A stretch of 64,000 bases of DNA from Aldehydirespirator sp965221215 (GCA_965221215.1 OZ244872.1:372001-436000), one strand, 5' to 3'; positions 17,126 through 25,814 are shown, numbered from the stretch's first letter. Translations and numbers: made by a program. The notes: generated by a model from the sequence alone, not told the origin.

Positions 17126-18145
17126 TCAGGCCGCGGCCTCGCTTACGGGGCGCGCCCCGACCGCGAGCGGGTTGTCGTCCACGGCATCGCCGTGGCAGCC
17201 CGAGCACAGCGTTGCGGCCACCGAGCCGTAGTAGGCGTCGAGCACGTTGTTGGCGAGCAATGCCGGCTCGTCGCTCCAGGCCAACTGCCACGCACCGGCC
17301 GGGGAGACTAGGCGCAACCCTGCGGTCCGCTCGGCCGCGGGCTGAAGAATGGCCAGAAGCTCGTGTTCGTTGAGCTTGAAGGCCCGGCCGGGCGAGCCGG
17401 GCTCGTGGGCGAGACGGCTGAGCGCCACCGTGCGGGCTCCGATGCCGACGCGGTCGGCCCAGTCGAGCACGGCATGCACCGCGATCTCCGACGGCAGCGT
17501 CGGCTTGGACCCCAGCGCGAAGCGGTGCAGGCCCGTGGCGGGGGAGCGGCCCAGAAGGTTGAGTTCCCGCATGGGGCAGTCCAGCAGGTCGTCGACGGCC
17601 ACCCGGCGGGACTCCTCGACGGGCGCATAGGTGCGCAGCAGCGCGCTCACGTCCTTGCGCACCGACGACTCGTTCGGCACCGGCCAATCCGCGGCGGCCT
17701 CGAGCTGTGCCAGGACCGACTCCGTCAAGTCGCTCTCGGCGAACTCGACCGCGCCGAACTCGTTGAAGGCGAGCCAGAAGACCGGTAGCTGCGAGGGAGG
17801 AGCCAGCAGCAGCCAGTGCAGCAGCCACAGCGTGCCCGGGTCCTCCATATAGGGGTCCCAGCCCCCCTCGCCGAACAGGGCGCGGCCCCGGCGGGTGGGC
17901 ACGAATGTCGGTGCCCGGCGGTTGGACGAACGCGGATCCTTGGCGATGATCTTGGCTGCGAAGCCCCAGAAGCGGATGGCGCGGACCATGTTCTTGCCCA
18001 CCCCGAGCACGACCGGAGCGTCGGGCCGCTTGAATACTCCCGGATCTTGCGCCGCCACCGCGTAGGCCTTGCGGAACCACCCAAAGCGGGGGTGGAAGGT
18101 CTCGTGCCGGGCGAAGGAGCGGACGGCCGCGTCGGACAGCCTCAC
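17126..18145 (-). CDS. sspB: SspB-like DUF4007 protein
   Basis: A 339-residue DUF4007 protein, the family of SspB, reported to be the nicking component of SspABCD DNA phosphorothioation. It starts with the family pattern FARHETFHPRFGWFRKAY. It then has GVGKNMVRAIRFWG (about 48-61), a P-loop-like conserved segment, and a C-terminal half rich in tryptophan and leucine. The start is GTG at 18145. Spacing to sspC is 37 nt (or 91 nt if sspC starts at the ATG). It lies 151 nt downstream of sspA in the same direction. Nicking could allow sulfur insertion on one strand only, consistent with the single-strand modification described for Ssp. Confidence 0.82.
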   Translation of the reverse strand: MRLSDAAVRSFARHETFHPRFGWFRKAYAVAAQDPGVFKRPDAPVVLGVGKNMVRAIRFWGFAAKIIAKDPRSSNRRAPTFVPTRRGRALFGEGGWDPYMEDPGTLWLLHWLLLAPPSQLPVFWLAFNEFGAVEFAESDLTESVLAQLEAAADWPVPNESSVRKDVSALLRTYAPVEESRRVAVDDLLDCPMRELNLLGRSPATGLHRFALGSKPTLPSEIAVHAVLDWADRVGIGARTVALSRLAHEPGSPGRAFKLNEHELLAILQPAAERTAGLRLVSPAGAWQLAWSDEPALLANNVLDAYYGSVAATLCSGCHGDAVDDNPLAVGARPVSEAAA

Positions 18146-18296
18146 AGCCCGGCTCCGCCGAGTTCTCCGGCCCCCCGAGATCTTCCCGCTGCGCTGAGTT
18201 TTCCGGCTCGGATGAGCATGGCGGAGACGCTACATCACGGGTGTGACAGCGGCCTGGGTCCCTCGGTGCTCGCGCCCCCACACAGGGCGGTTCGGC

Positions 18297-19445
18297 TCAA
18301 ACGAGGGAGCGGACTCGCTCGACTGCGGCGGCGGCGCTCTGCACGGCCGTGTCGACCTCGGCCTCGGTGGTGAAGCGGCCGAGGCTGAAGCGCACCGACT
18401 CGAAAGCGGCCTCATGGGACAGGCCCATGGCCAGCAGGACCGCCGACGGCTCGATCGACCCTGTGCTGCAGGCACTGCCGATGGAGACCGCGACCGGATC
18501 CATGTTGGCCATCACCGCCTCGGCGTCGGCGCCCGCAAACCGCAGGTTGGCCGTGTTGGGCAGCCGCCTCGCGGTGTCGCCGTTCTGGCTCACACGCTCG
18601 ACCCGGGCCTCGAGTTCCGCCACCAGACGGTCGCGCAGAACCCCCACCCGGGCCGATTCGGACTCCCGCTCGTCCAGCGCCAGGCGGGCCGCGGCGCCCA
18701 AGCCGACGATGCCGGCCACGTTGAGCGACCCCGAGCGCAGGCCCCGCTCGTGGCCGCCGCCGTGCAGCAGCGGCTCCAGCCGCCCCAGCGCCTGACGCGT
18801 GCCGACCAGCGCCCCCGTCCCGCCGGGCCCGCAGATCTTGTGCCCGCTCATCGACACCAGATCGACCCCCGCCGCGGCCATGTCGAACGGCAGCCGCCCC
18901 ACCAGCTGCGTGGCGTCGCAGTGCAGCAGCGCCCCGGCGGAATGCACCCGCTCAGCGATCTCGGCCATCGGGTTGAGCACGCCCGTCTCGCTGTTGGCCG
19001 CCATGACCGACACAACCGACACGTCTTCGCCGACCAGATGCTCCACCGCGGCCGGCTCCACGAAACCTCCTGTGGTCACCTCGATCACGTCGAGCTTCAC
19101 CAGGCCGCGCTCGGCCAGCCATCGAGCCGGGCGCGCCACCGAAGCGTGCTCCACCGCCGACACCAGCATCCGCCGCCTGCCCTCGACGGCACCCTCGGCC
19201 GCGCCTCGCAGAACCAGGTTGTTGGCCTCGGTCGCGCCCGACGTGAACACCACCCCCGACGCCCGTCCACCCACCAGGGCGGCCACCTGCCCGCGGGCAT
19301 CGTCCACTACAGCAGCCTGACGCCTCCCGAAACGATGCACCGATGAGGCGTTGCCGACCGAGCCGGTCAGAATCGGCATCATCGCCTCGGCCACCCGCGG
19401 ATCGAGCGGCGCTGAGGCGTTGTAGTCGAGATAGACCTCGTTCAC
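18297..19445 (-). CDS. sspA: Cysteine desulfurase (SspA/DndA/IscS family)
   Basis: A 382-residue PLP-dependent cysteine desulfurase that supplies sulfur as a protein persulfide. Visible features: N-terminal VYLDYNASAPLDP, H100 in SAVEHASV over the cofactor ring, D177 (CDATQ), the PLP lysine K203 in SMSGHKICGPGGTG, and the catalytic loop SIGSACSTGS with C326. The length matches group I NifS/IscS enzymes. It is the first gene of the minus-strand series, upstream of the DUF4007 gene. No iscU, sufE or sufBCD is adjacent, which together with the neighbours favours a role in DNA phosphorothioation (SspA/DndA) over housekeeping Fe-S assembly. The start is GTG at 19445. Confidence 0.9.
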   Translation of the reverse strand: MNEVYLDYNASAPLDPRVAEAMMPILTGSVGNASSVHRFGRRQAAVVDDARGQVAALVGGRASGVVFTSGATEANNLVLRGAAEGAVEGRRRMLVSAVEHASVARPARWLAERGLVKLDVIEVTTGGFVEPAAVEHLVGEDVSVVSVMAANSETGVLNPMAEIAERVHSAGALLHCDATQLVGRLPFDMAAAGVDLVSMSGHKICGPGGTGALVGTRQALGRLEPLLHGGGHERGLRSGSLNVAGIVGLGAAARLALDERESESARVGVLRDRLVAELEARVERVSQNGDTARRLPNTANLRFAGADAEAVMANMDPVAVSIGSACSTGSIEPSAVLLAMGLSHEAAFESVRFSLGRFTTEAEVDTAVQSAAAAVERVRSLV

Positions 19446-19566
19446 CTCGTCCCGCCCGTGTGTTCCGGCACCACCGCCGACGCTACTGCGGTTGTCGGGG
19501 TGAGGCGTGGAGGATCGAGCAGGGTGTTGCTGACATTGGATTTGATCGCTCTATCGCAAATTTCAG

Positions 19567-19596
19567 TTGACATCTGTAGTTCTGATGCGATACGGT
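19567..19596 (+). promoter_or_regulatory. Sigma-70-type promoter for the coiled-coil membrane gene
   Basis: TTGACA (19567-19572), an 18-nt spacer and TACGGT (19591-19596) lie in an AT-richer patch of the 252-nt region between the divergent sspA and the gene at 19699. Initiation near 19603 would give a 5' leader of about 95 nt. The promoter of sspA on the other strand could not be identified with confidence. Confidence 0.5.
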
Positions 19597-19698
19597 CGTT
19601 GTCCTTCTGCCCGTCGGCCCCAGGGCTGACAGGCGGACTCGGAGCAGCCCTCGCGGTCGCCCCCAGCCGATCACCCCCGAACGGACGGAGGTCCCGTG

Positions 19699-20097
19699 AT
19701 GGTCGCAACCCAAGCACAGCGCGCCGCGCTATACAACCGCCTGGTGGACTCGATGGGCGATGAAGCCGCAGACACCCTGATGGATCAGCTCCCGCCCGGC
19801 GGGTGGGACCAGATGGCCACCAAGGACGATCTGGCCGGGCTCGAGCAGCGCTTCGGAGCAGCCCTCGCGGTGTTCGCCGCGGAGACCAAGGCCGACTTCG
19901 CCGAGTTGAGGGCCGAGTTGAGGGCCGAGCTAGCCGAGTTGAAGGTGGCCATGCATGAGGGCTTCGCCCAGGCCGCCAAGGAGCGGGCCGAGATCATCAG
20001 GAGCCAGGCCAGGCAGCTCTACGTAGTCGTCACGACCATCGTCGCGGCCACCGTCTCGATCTGGATAGCCCTCTTCACCAGCGCTGGCGCCGGGTAA
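19699..20097 (+). CDS. Coiled-coil protein with C-terminal membrane anchor
   Basis: A 132-residue protein. Residues about 35-100 form a coiled coil with the internal repeat LRAELRAELAELK, and the C terminus is one hydrophobic helix (VVVTTIVAATVSIWIALF), giving a tail-anchored topology like the DUF1640/CCDC90-type proteins. ATG at 19699 directly follows an in-frame GTG, and a GGAGG site (19686-19690) precedes both. It is divergent from sspA and lies at the edge of the phosphorothioation block. A role in that system is not indicated by sequence, and no specific function is known to me. Confidence 0.7.
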   Translation: MVATQAQRAALYNRLVDSMGDEAADTLMDQLPPGGWDQMATKDDLAGLEQRFGAALAVFAAETKADFAELRAELRAELAELKVAMHEGFAQAAKERAEIIRSQARQLYVVVTTIVAATVSIWIALFTSAGAG

Positions 20098-20103
20098 ACC
20101 GGG

Positions 20104-21186
20104 CTAGTCGCGGGCCGGTTCCTCTACAGGATCCAGATCCAGCGGGGCGGGCAGCGAGTCGAGGTCGACGAAGAGGCCCGAAGACGGGCTCTCGCTAGCC
20201 AGGGCGTCGGCAGCAAGCAGCACCGCCGCCGCCGAATAGGTGGTGCGCTCCTGATCGGGATAGCTCACATTGGCGGGAAAGGCCCACCCGGTGAGGTAGC
20301 TGCCGTCGGGCTCGCGCCGACGCTGGGCCCATTCGAACAGCTTCAGGGCCGCAGCCCGGTCGCCGACCGCCAGATAGGCCATGGCGCATTCGCAGGTCTC
20401 CGCGGTGGTCACCCAGTCCTGATTGCTCACGCAGAGCACGCCCTCGCCCTCATGGACAAAGGCCCTGCGCCCCGTAGCCAGCCGGCTCCGGGCCTCGAAC
20501 CCGGTGAGCACCCCGGTGAGCACCGGGTAGTACCAGTCCATGGCGAAGCGGTCCTTGGGGGCGAACGCCTCATGGCCGAAGCGGCGGATGGTGTGGACCA
20601 GCCGGGCCAGGGCCAACTCCCAGCTGGGACGCTGCCGGCCCACCGCATCCGCCACGGCCAGGCCGCACCGCAGGGCGTGGCTGATCGACGACGACCCGGC
20701 GAGCAGGGCGAAGGGCCACGGAGTGCCGTCGGCGTGGCGGGCCCACAGGATCTCGCCCCGGGCCGTCTGCAGGCCGAGCACGAAGTCGAGGGCCCGCTGC
20801 ACCACCGGCCACATCTCGGCGGTGAACCCCGAGTCGCCGAAGCACAGCCAGTGATGCCACACGCCGGTGGCTATGTAGGCGATGGTGTTGGCGTCGAGCT
20901 TGTCCTGATCGACGCCGTCGGCGGAGTAGTACTGGTGCCAGGACCCGTCGGACCGCTGGATGCGGGCCAGCCAGCGGTAGGCGGCCTCGGCCTCCCGTCG
21001 GCGCCCGGCCACCGCCAGCGCCATAGCGGCCTCGATGTGGTTCCAGGGATCGGCGACCCCGCCGTCGAAGCGCGGGATCATGCCGCTGGGAAGCTGGCTG
21101 GCCGCGATCGTGGCCGCGGTGCGGTCGGCGTCGGCCCCCGACAGCAGTCCCGCCACCGACGGCGCGCCGCACCGATCAGGCGGCAC
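20104..21186 (-). CDS. Alpha/alpha-toroid protein (annotated in relatives as prenyltransferase or glucoamylase-like)
   Basis: A 360-residue protein rich in helix pairs with tryptophan/aspartate motifs: GGVADPWNHIEAAMAL, LARIQRSDGSWHQYY, ANTIAYIATGVWHHW, DWYYPVLTG and REPDGSYLTGW. This is the alpha/alpha-toroid pattern shared by terpene cyclases, prenyltransferases and glucoamylase-type glycosidases. The start GTG overlaps the methyltransferase stop by 11 nt, so it is the third gene of a glycosyltransferase, methyltransferase, toroid series. That grouping suggests cell-envelope polysaccharide or glycolipid processing. The substrate cannot be told from sequence. Confidence 0.7.
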   Translation of the reverse strand: MPPDRCGAPSVAGLLSGADADRTAATIAASQLPSGMIPRFDGGVADPWNHIEAAMALAVAGRRREAEAAYRWLARIQRSDGSWHQYYSADGVDQDKLDANTIAYIATGVWHHWLCFGDSGFTAEMWPVVQRALDFVLGLQTARGEILWARHADGTPWPFALLAGSSSISHALRCGLAVADAVGRQRPSWELALARLVHTIRRFGHEAFAPKDRFAMDWYYPVLTGVLTGFEARSRLATGRRAFVHEGEGVLCVSNQDWVTTAETCECAMAYLAVGDRAAALKLFEWAQRRREPDGSYLTGWAFPANVSYPDQERTTYSAAAVLLAADALASESPSSGLFVDLDSLPAPLDLDPVEEPARD

Positions 21187-21955
21187 GGGACGACTCCATC
21201 GAAGCGTTCACCCGAGCGGCAGCCAGCACCGGCTCGGGCTTGTCGGCGTACACGACGAGGCTCTTGCCCAGCAGCGGGTTGAGCAGGCGCTCCGCGGCGG
21301 CGGTCACGACCGGCCGCGCGGTGATGTCCCATTCGAGCAGGCGGTGGTAGGCGCCGACCAGCCGGCTCTCGTCCACCTCGCGGCCAGGTCCCACCGCGCA
21401 CCGCAGCCACCAGTAGGGCGTGTGCAGGGCGTGGGCCCGATGCCGAGCACCGGGCTGAAGGCCGGCGTCGGCCAGCTTGCGCCGCACGTCGCTCAGCCGG
21501 TAGATGCGCACATGGCCGCCGGGGACCGCGGGGGCGTGGTAGTCGCTCGACAGCTTCCAGCACACCGTCTCCGACAGCCACGCCGGCACGGTCACCGCCA
21601 GGCGTCCGCCGGGGCGCAGCACCCGGGCCAACTCGGCGAAGGCCGACTCGTCGTCGGCGACGTGCTCGAGCACCTCCGACGCGATCACCCGGTCGAAGGA
21701 GTGGTCGTCGAACGGCAACTCGACCGCGTCGCCCTGCACCGCTGCGGCCATCACCGACTCGGCCACCTCGCCCTCGGCCGCCAGCAGCCGGGCCAGGTTG
21801 CGGACCTGCTCCACCTCGGGGCGGGCCAGGTCGCAGGCCACCACCTCACCGCCCCGCTTGAGCGCCTCATAGGAGTGGCGCCCGAAGCCGCAGCCCAAAT
21901 CCAGCAGGCGCTCGCCGGCCCGCAGGTCGAGGCGGTCGTAGTCGACGGTGAGCAT
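21176..21955 (-). CDS. Class I SAM-dependent methyltransferase
   Basis: A 259-residue Rossmann-fold methyltransferase. The SAM-binding motif I is LLDLGCGFGRHSYEALKRG (residues 18-36), followed by an acidic motif II (VVACDLARPEVEQV) and FDRVIASEVLEHVADDESAF, typical of Methyltransf_11 enzymes. The start at 21955 lies just downstream of a duplicated copy of the same start region: an almost identical ATG and 13 codons occur 71 nt upstream, overlapping the glycosyltransferase stop, but that copy ends after about 23 codons. It probably modifies the product of the adjacent GT4 enzyme. Confidence 0.85.
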   Translation of the reverse strand: MLTVDYDRLDLRAGERLLDLGCGFGRHSYEALKRGGEVVACDLARPEVEQVRNLARLLAAEGEVAESVMAAAVQGDAVELPFDDHSFDRVIASEVLEHVADDESAFAELARVLRPGGRLAVTVPAWLSETVCWKLSSDYHAPAVPGGHVRIYRLSDVRRKLADAGLQPGARHRAHALHTPYWWLRCAVGPGREVDESRLVGAYHRLLEWDITARPVVTAAAERLLNPLLGKSLVVYADKPEPVLAAARVNASMESSRAA

Positions 21956-22031
21956 CAGCGGCTCGCCCTGCCCGTGCCGGCGCGGCCCGCCCGCAGGTCG
22001 AGGCGGTCGTAGTCGACGGTGAGCATCAGCC
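21919..22031 (-). repeat. 71-bp-period duplication of the methyltransferase start
   Basis: A segment of about 42 bp encoding MLTVDYDRLDLRAG occurs at 21919-21960 and again at 21990-22031, 71 bp apart, with essentially no mismatch. The upstream copy's ATG overlaps the GT4 stop (TGATG). The duplication therefore uncoupled two genes that formerly overlapped. Confidence 0.85.
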
Positions 22032-23423
22032 CAAATCCGCCGAGGCGGTCACCCGCGACCTCGCCATGCGGGCCGACTCCTCCAGCACGGCCCGGTACTG
22101 CTCCACGGTGCGCTCCGCGGTGTGGCGCCAAGACCATTGGCTGACCACCCGCCGACGGCCGGCCCGCCCCACCCGGTCCCGGCCTTCGGGATCGTCGAGC
22201 GCGTCACCGAGCACGGCGGCCAGGGCCCCGGCGTCGCCGGGCTCGGTCAACAAGCACGTCTCGCCGTGAGTGCCGGCCACCTCGGGCAGCGCGCCGCCGG
22301 TGGTGGCCACCAGCGGCACCCCGCACGACATGGCCTCGATGGCCGGCAGCGAGAACCCCTCGTACAGCGAGGGCACCACGGCCAGTTCGGCCTCGGCGTA
22401 CAGCTCCACGATGCGGCGGTCCGACACCCCCGACACGAACGTCACCGCGTCGGCCAGACCCAGCTCGGAGATGGCCCGGCTGGCTGCGGAGCCGCTCTTG
22501 GCCCTGCCGATGATGGTCAGGTCCACCTGGCGCTCGGTGCGCAGCTTGGCCACCGCCTCCAGCAGGAAGCTGAGCCCCTTCATGGCCACGTCGGCGCTGG
22601 CGGTGGTGATCAGCCGGCCCGGAACTCGGGCGATCTCGGGCATCGGCGCGAACATCTCCGGGTCGACGCCCACCGGCACCACGTGGATGCGCTCCGGCGC
22701 CACCCCGTGGTCTGCGGCGATGTCGCGCTTGGACGACTCCGACACGGTCAGCACCCTGGGCAGCCGCTTGGCCACCTGGGTCTGCATCTTGGTGAACGCA
22801 TACCAGCGGCGCTTGCCGATCTGGTCGCGCCGTGTGCGGGCGTGGGCCAGCTCCAGGCGGCGGTCCACGGTGATCGGATGGTGGATCGTCTCCAGCAGCG
22901 GCCAGCCCTGCCGGTGCAGCGCCAAGATTCCCCAGCCGAGGGTCTGGTTGTCGTGCACCAGGTCGAAGTGCGCCCGGCGGGTGCGCAGGTGGCGCCAGGC
23001 CCGCAGGCTGAAGGCCATGGGCTCGCTGAAGTTGCCGGTCACGAACGAGACGTGCTCGGCGATGTCGATCCAGTCGTTCAGCTCCCAGGCGCGGGGTTTG
23101 CGCATGGGATGGGGCGGGGCCCAGATGTCGAGTCCGCCCAGCTTCACCAGCGGGACCCGCTCGTCGAGCTCGGGATAGGGGGGCCCGCCCAGCACCACCA
23201 CCCGGTGGCCCAGATCGGTGAGCGCGGCCGACAGCCGGCTGACATACACGCCCTGCCCGCCGACATGGGGCTTGCCCCGATACGACAGCATCGCCACCCG
23301 CAGAGGCGCATCTGGGTCTGCCCGCTGGAGGACATCCGGGCCTGCGGGAGCGTCCGGGCCGACTCGCAGGCGTGCATCCGAGACGACTGGCTGGGGCGCA
23401 TCCGCCTGGTGGGGTTCGGTCAT
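22026..23423 (-). CDS. Glycosyltransferase family 4 enzyme
   Basis: A 465-residue GT-B-fold, retaining glycosyltransferase using a nucleotide sugar. Visible features: N-terminal LSYRGKPHVGGQGVYVSRL (acceptor side glycine loop), then VLTVSESSKRDI, VPVGVDPEMF, and the donor-binding EGFSLPAIEAMSCGVPLVAT with the family E-x7-E signature. Residues 15-45 contain an internal near-duplication (ARLRVGPDAP and, further on, APLRVAML). The ATG overlaps the lnt stop by 4 nt. Together with the downstream methyltransferase it suggests synthesis of a methylated glycan or glycolipid. The sugar specificity is unknown. Confidence 0.88.
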   Translation of the reverse strand: MTEPHQADAPQPVVSDARLRVGPDAPAGPDVLQRADPDAPLRVAMLSYRGKPHVGGQGVYVSRLSAALTDLGHRVVVLGGPPYPELDERVPLVKLGGLDIWAPPHPMRKPRAWELNDWIDIAEHVSFVTGNFSEPMAFSLRAWRHLRTRRAHFDLVHDNQTLGWGILALHRQGWPLLETIHHPITVDRRLELAHARTRRDQIGKRRWYAFTKMQTQVAKRLPRVLTVSESSKRDIAADHGVAPERIHVVPVGVDPEMFAPMPEIARVPGRLITTASADVAMKGLSFLLEAVAKLRTERQVDLTIIGRAKSGSAASRAISELGLADAVTFVSGVSDRRIVELYAEAELAVVPSLYEGFSLPAIEAMSCGVPLVATTGGALPEVAGTHGETCLLTEPGDAGALAAVLGDALDDPEGRDRVGRAGRRRVVSQWSWRHTAERTVEQYRAVLEESARMARSRVTASADLG

Positions 23424-24961
23424 CGACTGCGCCTATCCGCCCGGCCTCTGGATCTGGTCAGCACCCGGCCGAGGCCGAGCGCCAGCGAGAGCGTCAGCAC
23501 CGAGGCGACAGCCACAGGCCATACCCCCAACCGGACCGCGAGCGTATCGCCCCAGCGCAGCTCAACCGTCGTCTGGACCACCCTGCTCTCGGAGACGCCG
23601 GTGCGCTCGATCACGTCGCCCTCCGGCGTGATGATCGCCGAGAATCCGGTGGGCGCGGCCTGGACCACCCACCGGTCGGTCTCGATGGCCCTCAGCCGGC
23701 TGGACGCGATCTGCTGGGACTGCACCACCGTCAGCCAGTAGCTGGAGCCGTTGGTGGGGTTGAGCAGCATCCGGCCGCCGCCGTCGCCCACCGCGCTGCG
23801 GGCTCGGTGCTCGAAGAAGATCTCCCAGGAGATGGCCACCCCCAGCGGACCCAGCGGCGTGTCGAGCGCGGCGGCCTCGTCGGAGGATCCGGGCCTCACA
23901 TCCCGGGCGGGCAGCTCGTCGCTGAAGCGCTCGGCGGTGGAGCGCAGCGGCACGTACTCGCCGAAGGGCACGAGCCTGACCTTGTCGTAGGTGTCGATCG
24001 GGGTGCCGGACGGGTCGTAGGCGACTGCATAGTTGCGGTTGGCCTCTCGGTCGGCGGTGCGCTCGAAGAATCCGACCACTAGCACCGCGTCGAGCTCGCG
24101 GGCCAGATCCGACAGCGCGCTCCGGGCCTCGCTGTCGGTGAGCAGCTCCTGGTCGCAGCGGGCCGGCGTGACTGCGGCATCCGCACTGGGATGGACCACA
24201 TCCTCGGGCCACACCACCAGATCCACCGGCTGAGACACCTGCTGGCGGGTGGTATGGAGGTGGCGCTCGAACACGGCGCGCTGCTCGCACACGTCGGCTC
24301 GGGTGTTCTGGGGTCCGCCGCCCTGCACCGCGGCCACGATGATCCCGGCGTCGTCGTCGGGGACGCCCTCGATGTTGATCGGCTCGGAGCCGGGAGCGAC
24401 GAACGCTGCCAGCCAGGCCGCCATCACCAGGGCCGCCCCCACCGCCGCCGGCCGCAGGCGGGCAGCCAGGATGGCGGCCAGGGTGACCCCGCCCACCGCG
24501 GCGAGCGCGGTCAGCAGCAGCGGTCCGCCGATCCGGGCAGCGGGCCCGAGCGGGCTGGACACCTGGGCCATGGCCATCGTCGCCAGCGGCACCCCGCCGA
24601 AGGGCCAGCTCCATCTCAGCAGCTCGGCCAGTGCCAGCGCGGCCGGGAAAGCGACCTGACGGCGGTGGTCGGACGGCACCGCCGCTCCGGCCGCGGCGTG
24701 CATGGCCGCGAACCCGATCAGCGCCACCGGCCAGCCGATCAGCGTCAAGTCCGCCATCCAGACCGTGGCCGGGCCCAGCCAGGCGACGCTCACCAGCGCC
24801 GACAGCCCCGCCCGGCGCCAGTGGCCGGCCTCGGCCAGCAGCTCGACCCAGAGCGCCATCCCGACGATGCCCAGGGGCCAGAAGCCCCACGGCGGCAGCG
24901 AGGCGGCCAGCAGCAGCCCGGCTGCGACAGCCCGGATCCAGGGCCTGCCAAAGCTCAGCAC
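23420..24961 (-). CDS. lnt: Apolipoprotein N-acyltransferase homologue with Ser at the catalytic Cys position
   Basis: About 513 residues: several N-terminal membrane helices, then a carbon-nitrogen hydrolase domain, and a final helix. This matches Lnt, which N-acylates the lipid-modified cysteine of lipoproteins. Of the Glu-Lys-Cys triad, Glu (VVWPEDVVHP) and Lys (YDKVRLVPFGEYVP) are present. The expected cysteine motif I-C-[YFW]-E reads GVAISWEIFF, with serine in place of cysteine. This could be a lineage feature, an altered activity or a loss of function. The GTG at 24961 follows GGGAG by 8 nt; GTG at 24988 is an alternative. The stop overlaps the GT4 start by 4 nt. Confidence 0.82.
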   Translation of the reverse strand: MLSFGRPWIRAVAAGLLLAASLPPWGFWPLGIVGMALWVELLAEAGHWRRAGLSALVSVAWLGPATVWMADLTLIGWPVALIGFAAMHAAAGAAVPSDHRRQVAFPAALALAELLRWSWPFGGVPLATMAMAQVSSPLGPAARIGGPLLLTALAAVGGVTLAAILAARLRPAAVGAALVMAAWLAAFVAPGSEPINIEGVPDDDAGIIVAAVQGGGPQNTRADVCEQRAVFERHLHTTRQQVSQPVDLVVWPEDVVHPSADAAVTPARCDQELLTDSEARSALSDLARELDAVLVVGFFERTADREANRNYAVAYDPSGTPIDTYDKVRLVPFGEYVPLRSTAERFSDELPARDVRPGSSDEAAALDTPLGPLGVAISWEIFFEHRARSAVGDGGGRMLLNPTNGSSYWLTVVQSQQIASSRLRAIETDRWVVQAAPTGFSAIITPEGDVIERTGVSESRVVQTTVELRWGDTLAVRLGVWPVAVASVLTLSLALGLGRVLTRSRGRADRRSR

Positions 24962-25016
24962 CGCTGCACTCCCGCGTTCCGCCGCCACCGGACTTGATCC
25001 CTCGTCTGAGTGGCGG

Positions 25017-25814
25017 TCACTCGTCGGCGAGCCCGAGGGGCAGGAGCCGATGCACGCCCTCCACCGGTCCGACGCCTCGTATCTGCACGGTGACGTCGCC
25101 GACGTTGGCCACCCAGTCGGGTAGATCGCGATCATCGGTGACGCTGTACATCTCGCCGGGCGGGGCGGCGGCGCACAGCTTGGCGGCCAGGTTCACCGGC
25201 TCGCCCACGTAGTCGTCGCCCTCGAAGAGCAGGGCCTCACCGGTGGCCGAGCCCACCCGGATCTGCACGCCCCGGCTGGCGAAGTAGTGGATGAGGTGGG
25301 CGCCGAGCGCCAGCGCGGCGGCGGCGCTGGTGGACACCAGCATGACCCCGTCGCCCAGCCACTTCGCCACCCTCACCCCCCGCTTGGCGGCCACGCTTCG
25401 GGTGACTCGGCGAAACTCTCCCAGCATCGCCACCGCCTGATGGGGTCCGTGGGTGCGGGTGTAGCCGGTGAAGCCGCACAGGTCGGCGAAGCAGAACGTG
25501 CGGGTCACGCTGAGATGGCTGTCACCCTCGGGCAGGTCGTCGGGATGGACGGTGACCAGGGGCGCGCTGGCCTCGGCCCACTCCCGGGCCGGGCCGGTGT
25601 CGGGGGCGACGAGCGGCGCCAGCACCGGCGAGTCGTCGGGGTTGTGCGGGTTCACAGGCTGTCCGTCCACCACCGCGAGGGTGTCGTCGATGGCTGCCGC
25701 CGCGTCGTCGAGTCGAGGGGGCTCACAGGCCGTTCGTCTAGCACAGCACTGCCGAGGCCGCCTGTTGCCCGCTGCCGATGCAGGCGGGCAGGCCCACGCC
25801 GGCGAAGGCGGCAC
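25017..25814 (-). CDS. Class III adenylate/guanylate cyclase domain protein
   Basis: Up to 265 residues with one class III nucleotidyl cyclase homology domain in the C-terminal two thirds. The metal-binding FADLCGFTGYT and the VAKWLGDGVMLV beta-hairpin are clear, followed by the usual IRVGSATGEALLFEGDDYVGEPVNLAAKL. No membrane or HAMP segment is present, so it is a soluble cyclase. The start is uncertain: the frame reaches 25814 and overlaps hemY by 77 nt, while a GTG at 25673 would shorten the poorly conserved N terminus. It lies between hemY and lnt on the same strand. Confidence 0.8.
   Translation of the reverse strand: MPPSPAWACPPASAAGNRRPRQCCARRTACEPPRLDDAAAAIDDTLAVVDGQPVNPHNPDDSPVLAPLVAPDTGPAREWAEASAPLVTVHPDDLPEGDSHLSVTRTFCFADLCGFTGYTRTHGPHQAVAMLGEFRRVTRSVAAKRGVRVAKWLGDGVMLVSTSAAAALALGAHLIHYFASRGVQIRVGSATGEALLFEGDDYVGEPVNLAAKLCAAAPPGEMYSVTDDRDLPDWVANVGDVTVQIRGVGPVEGVHRLLPLGLADE

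Noticed and set aside
18297..19445. Housekeeping IscS for Fe-S cluster assembly
   Set aside because: No iscU, sufBCD or iscR-like genes are adjacent, while DUF4007, SspC-like and SspD-like genes follow in the same direction. The housekeeping role is not excluded but is less likely.
6928..19445. Classical dndABCDE phosphorothioation locus
   Set aside because: No dndD-type SMC ATPase or dndE gene is present. The DUF4007 protein and large ATPase next to sspD fit SspABCD better.
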